Positions 6,312 to 7,724 of a DNA stretch of 7,724 nucleotides are shown piece by piece. Source of the DNA: an uncultured Porphyromonas sp. (GTDB taxonomy: Bacteria > Bacteroidota > Bacteroidia > Bacteroidales > Porphyromonadaceae). Location: assembly GCF_947254915.1 (NCBI RefSeq), contig NZ_CAMYEZ010000102.1, positions 1 through 7,724 on the forward strand, given 5' to 3'. The first letter of the stretch is position 1. Each line of letters opens with the position of its first letter. A program made the translations under genes and the position numbers. The notes beneath the pieces were generated by a model. It saw only the letters and a list, made by a program, of their open reading frames with translations. It did no database searches and was not told the DNA's origin.

Positions 6312-7454
6312 TTAGCGGGTTAATATCGAGTAAAAGACCGGCTCATGGTCAGGCAGTAGCTGCGGGTGAAAGGCGTGAATCAAGTCCGCCAAGACCACCT
6401 CCGGCTCCACGGGCGAAAGCTCATAGAACGGTCTCTCCCGCAGATTGCAGTACAGTACCTGCTTATCCCGATAAGCTTTGAAGTCTCGGTAGCGCGCATC
6501 CGTCTTGCCCAGCACATCGTAGGAGAAGGTGCCATCGTAGCTATTCGCAATGCGCCAGTAGTCCGCATCGGCAGCCTTAGCATAGACCGTCTCGAAGTCT
6601 ACGTAGAAGCCTCCCGACTCCTTATCGTCTGCCATAAAGTAGTCCGCACCTGCATCCTCAAAGAGGTGTGCCAAGTAGCTTGCGCCACCCACCACGTACC
6701 AGTTGCCGCCGTGCAGTTCACCGCTAAGCACCTTCGGACGTGGCAAGTCCTCGGTGATCAAAGCTTGTAGCTCGTGGTAGCGCTGCTCTATCGAGCTAAA
6801 GATCGTCTCCGCACGCTCCTCCATGCCCAGCAGGAGCGCCGTAAACTTAAGCCACTCAGCCTGCCCCAGCGGGGAAGTCTCCTTGTAGCCCAGGAAGGTA
6901 ATCAGCGGTATGTCTAGCTGCTTGATCACATCGTAGCCACCCCGCTTGAAGGGGCTTACTAATATAATGTCTGGTCGCAGAGCCATGATTAGTTCGCTAT
7001 CGAAGTTCCCCTCGATGCCGATCCGCTTAGCAGCGCCCGAAGCCAGCCGTGACTGCATCTCCTCGTTGAAGAGAAAGCGCGTACTCGGCATCCCCACGAC
7101 TCGATCCACCGCATCAAGCTTGATAAAGTTAGAGAGCTGTAGCGTCGTCATCACGATGACCCGACGCACTGGCGTCTCTATCATGGTGTAGCCCTCTGGC
7201 ACCTCAGCAGCCAGCTCCTGCGCCTGTTCACGAGGCACCAAAGCGTAGCGATACACCTCATTACTGTCATGCGTTGGGTCAGAGATAGTAACCAGCGTCA
7301 CCGCCCCTGTGCGCTTGATTTGGAGCCCCTCGGCATAACGTATCATAGCAGTGCTATCCACCTCTGAGCCCTCCGCAGTGCCCTCGTCAGAGCCTCCCTT
7401 ACCACAGGAGAGCAGTAGTAAGGAGAGCACTAGACCACTCAGCAAATATCTCAT
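6312..7454 (-). CDS. Lipoprotein substrate-binding protein of the ABC importer (FecB/BtuF type)
   Basis: A 380-residue periplasmic solute-binding lipoprotein that would hand its ligand to the permease. The signal sequence MRYLLSGLVLSLLLLSC ends in a lipobox with Cys17 as the lipid-attached residue, followed by a Gly/Ser/Glu-rich linker. The two-lobed binding fold is recognisable: RRVIVMTTLQLSNFIKLDAV (98-117) and VVGMPS (119-124) open the first lobe, LIMALRPDIILVSPF (155-169) is the typical end-of-lobe strand, a helix near 197-230 links the lobes, and PKVLSGELHGGNWYVVGG (240-257) opens the second. The C-terminal EPEVVLADLIHAFHPQLLPDH (350-370) is typical of Bacteroidota FecB-like proteins. 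The ATG at 7452-7454 gives a standard lipoprotein signal; an in-frame ATG at 7470-7472 would add MDTLRC and is the main alternative. First gene of the operon, with a -7 box about 45 nt upstream. Ligand unknown: corrinoid by context, heme or siderophore possible. Confidence 0.9.
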   Translation of the reverse strand: MRYLLSGLVLSLLLLSCGKGGSDEGTAEGSEVDSTAMIRYAEGLQIKRTGAVTLVTISDPTHDSNEVYRYALVPREQAQELAAEVPEGYTMIETPVRRVIVMTTLQLSNFIKLDAVDRVVGMPSTRFLFNEEMQSRLASGAAKRIGIEGNFDSELIMALRPDIILVSPFKRGGYDVIKQLDIPLITFLGYKETSPLGQAEWLKFTALLLGMEERAETIFSSIEQRYHELQALITEDLPRPKVLSGELHGGNWYVVGGASYLAHLFEDAGADYFMADDKESGGFYVDFETVYAKAADADYWRIANSYDGTFSYDVLGKTDARYRDFKAYRDKQVLYCNLRERPFYELSPVEPEVVLADLIHAFHPQLLPDHEPVFYSILTR

Positions 7455-7495
7455 ACAGCGTAATGTATCCATCTCGTTATTGATCTGTTGCACTG

Positions 7496-7503
7496 CAAAG
7501 ATA
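7496..7503 (-). promoter_or_regulatory. -7 promoter box of the transport-corrinoid operon
   Basis: On the minus strand 7503 to 7496 reads TATCTTTG followed by CA, a full match to the Bacteroidota -7 box TAnnTTTG. The predicted start near 7490 would give a leader of roughly 20-35 nt before the lipoprotein start codon. No TTTG stands at the expected -33 spacing; the nearest upstream TTTG on that strand is only 3 nt before the box. A leader this short leaves no room for a cobalamin riboswitch, and no B12-box sequence was seen between here and the window edge. Confidence 0.6.
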
Positions 7504-7625
7504 CACAAACGACTCGTCCTAGCTCTAAGGTACCCGTACCCAAATCTCGCCAATCTCATTGCCAGCCTGCTCAGCGTGCTGAGGTGTAGCAATATTAATC
7601 TCTAACTTCTAATACTCTAACCGCT

Positions 7626-7662
7626 TTTTCCACCGAAGAATTATCCAATCTCTCGGTGAAAA
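7626..7662. repeat. Bulged palindrome upstream of the operon
   Basis: TTTTCCACCGA (7626-7636) pairs with TCGGTGAAAA (7653-7662): ten base pairs with one bulged C, around a 16-nt loop. No T-run follows on either strand as a terminator would have. The motif ATTATCCA occurs in its loop (7640) and again 29 bp further on (7669), where the dispersed repeat begins, so the palindrome may be the edge of a repeat element rather than a regulator of the operon. Confidence 0.5.
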
Positions 7663-7666
7663 TTAT

Positions 7667-7724
7667 AGATTATCCAGTGAGGAACGAAGAAATTCTTCCG
7701 AACTTTGATTTCATTCTTCCAAAG
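7667..7724 (+). repeat. Dispersed repeat, copy B (cut by window edge)
   Basis: Same orientation as 1015-1072 and identical at 53 of 58 positions. It contains one full 21-bp unit (7692-7712) and the first 12 bases of a second (7713-7724), so the array probably continues past the window. No copy of the AGGGCTGACG inverted repeat was found in the 200 bp to its left, where the MITE arrangement would place it about 94 bp before the repeat, so this is a different or truncated element that shares the core. Confidence 0.82.

Noticed and set aside
7473..7592. N-terminal extension of the lipoprotein back to 7592
   Set aside because: It begins with TTG upstream of the likely promoter and would place the lipobox Cys about 63 residues in, which does not fit a signal peptide.
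7640..7680. GGTGAAAATT on the plus strand, reminiscent of a cobalamin riboswitch
   Set aside because: It is on the wrong strand for the operon and lacks the B12 box and other conserved blocks; it is better explained as the right arm of the palindrome at 7626-7662.

Overview
The window looks like chromosomal DNA of a Bacteroidota bacterium, most likely an asaccharolytic Porphyromonas-type organism. The grounds are TAnnTTTG-type promoter boxes (read TATCTTTG here), no clear Shine-Dalgarno sites, a FecB-type lipoprotein and ABC ATPase of the style common in Bacteroidota, and a short intergenic element built like the minisatellite-bearing MITEs known from Porphyromonas gingivalis. The genus is an inference from style, not from a database match.

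Layout: (1) 1-696, plus strand, is the C-terminal third of the DNA helicase RecG. (2) 697-1364 is a non-coding, convergent intergenic stretch. Its left part holds small hairpins and a minus-strand promoter-like sequence. Its right part (910-1293) is a complete, apparently undisturbed MITE: 17-bp inverted repeats with one mismatch, an 11-bp exact direct repeat outside them as the probable target duplication, and three 21-bp tandem units inside. (3) 1365-7454, minus strand, is one tight five-gene operon, in transcription order: lipoprotein substrate-binding protein, FecCD/BtuC-type permease, FecE/BtuD-type ATPase, a CbiJ-CbiD fusion, and CbiA/CobB. Gene junctions are 8 nt, 4 nt, a 4-nt ATGA overlap, and 10 nt. 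(4) 7455-7724 is the operon's upstream region with a promoter -7 box, a bulged palindrome, and a second partial copy of the repeat found inside the MITE.

How the genes work together: the lipoprotein captures a metal-chelate or corrinoid, and permease plus ATPase import it. The fusion protein carries two consecutive steps of the anaerobic corrin pathway (C1 methylation of cobalt-precorrin-5B, then reduction of cobalt-precorrin-6A). CbiA later amidates the a and c side chains of cobyrinate. The context suggests that the transporter moves a corrinoid or cobalt-chelate, but the sequence alone does not exclude heme or siderophore.

Most noteworthy: the MITE with its internal minisatellite, the related repeat at the other end of the operon in the same orientation, and a CbiA whose glutaminase domain has glycine where the catalytic cysteine is expected.
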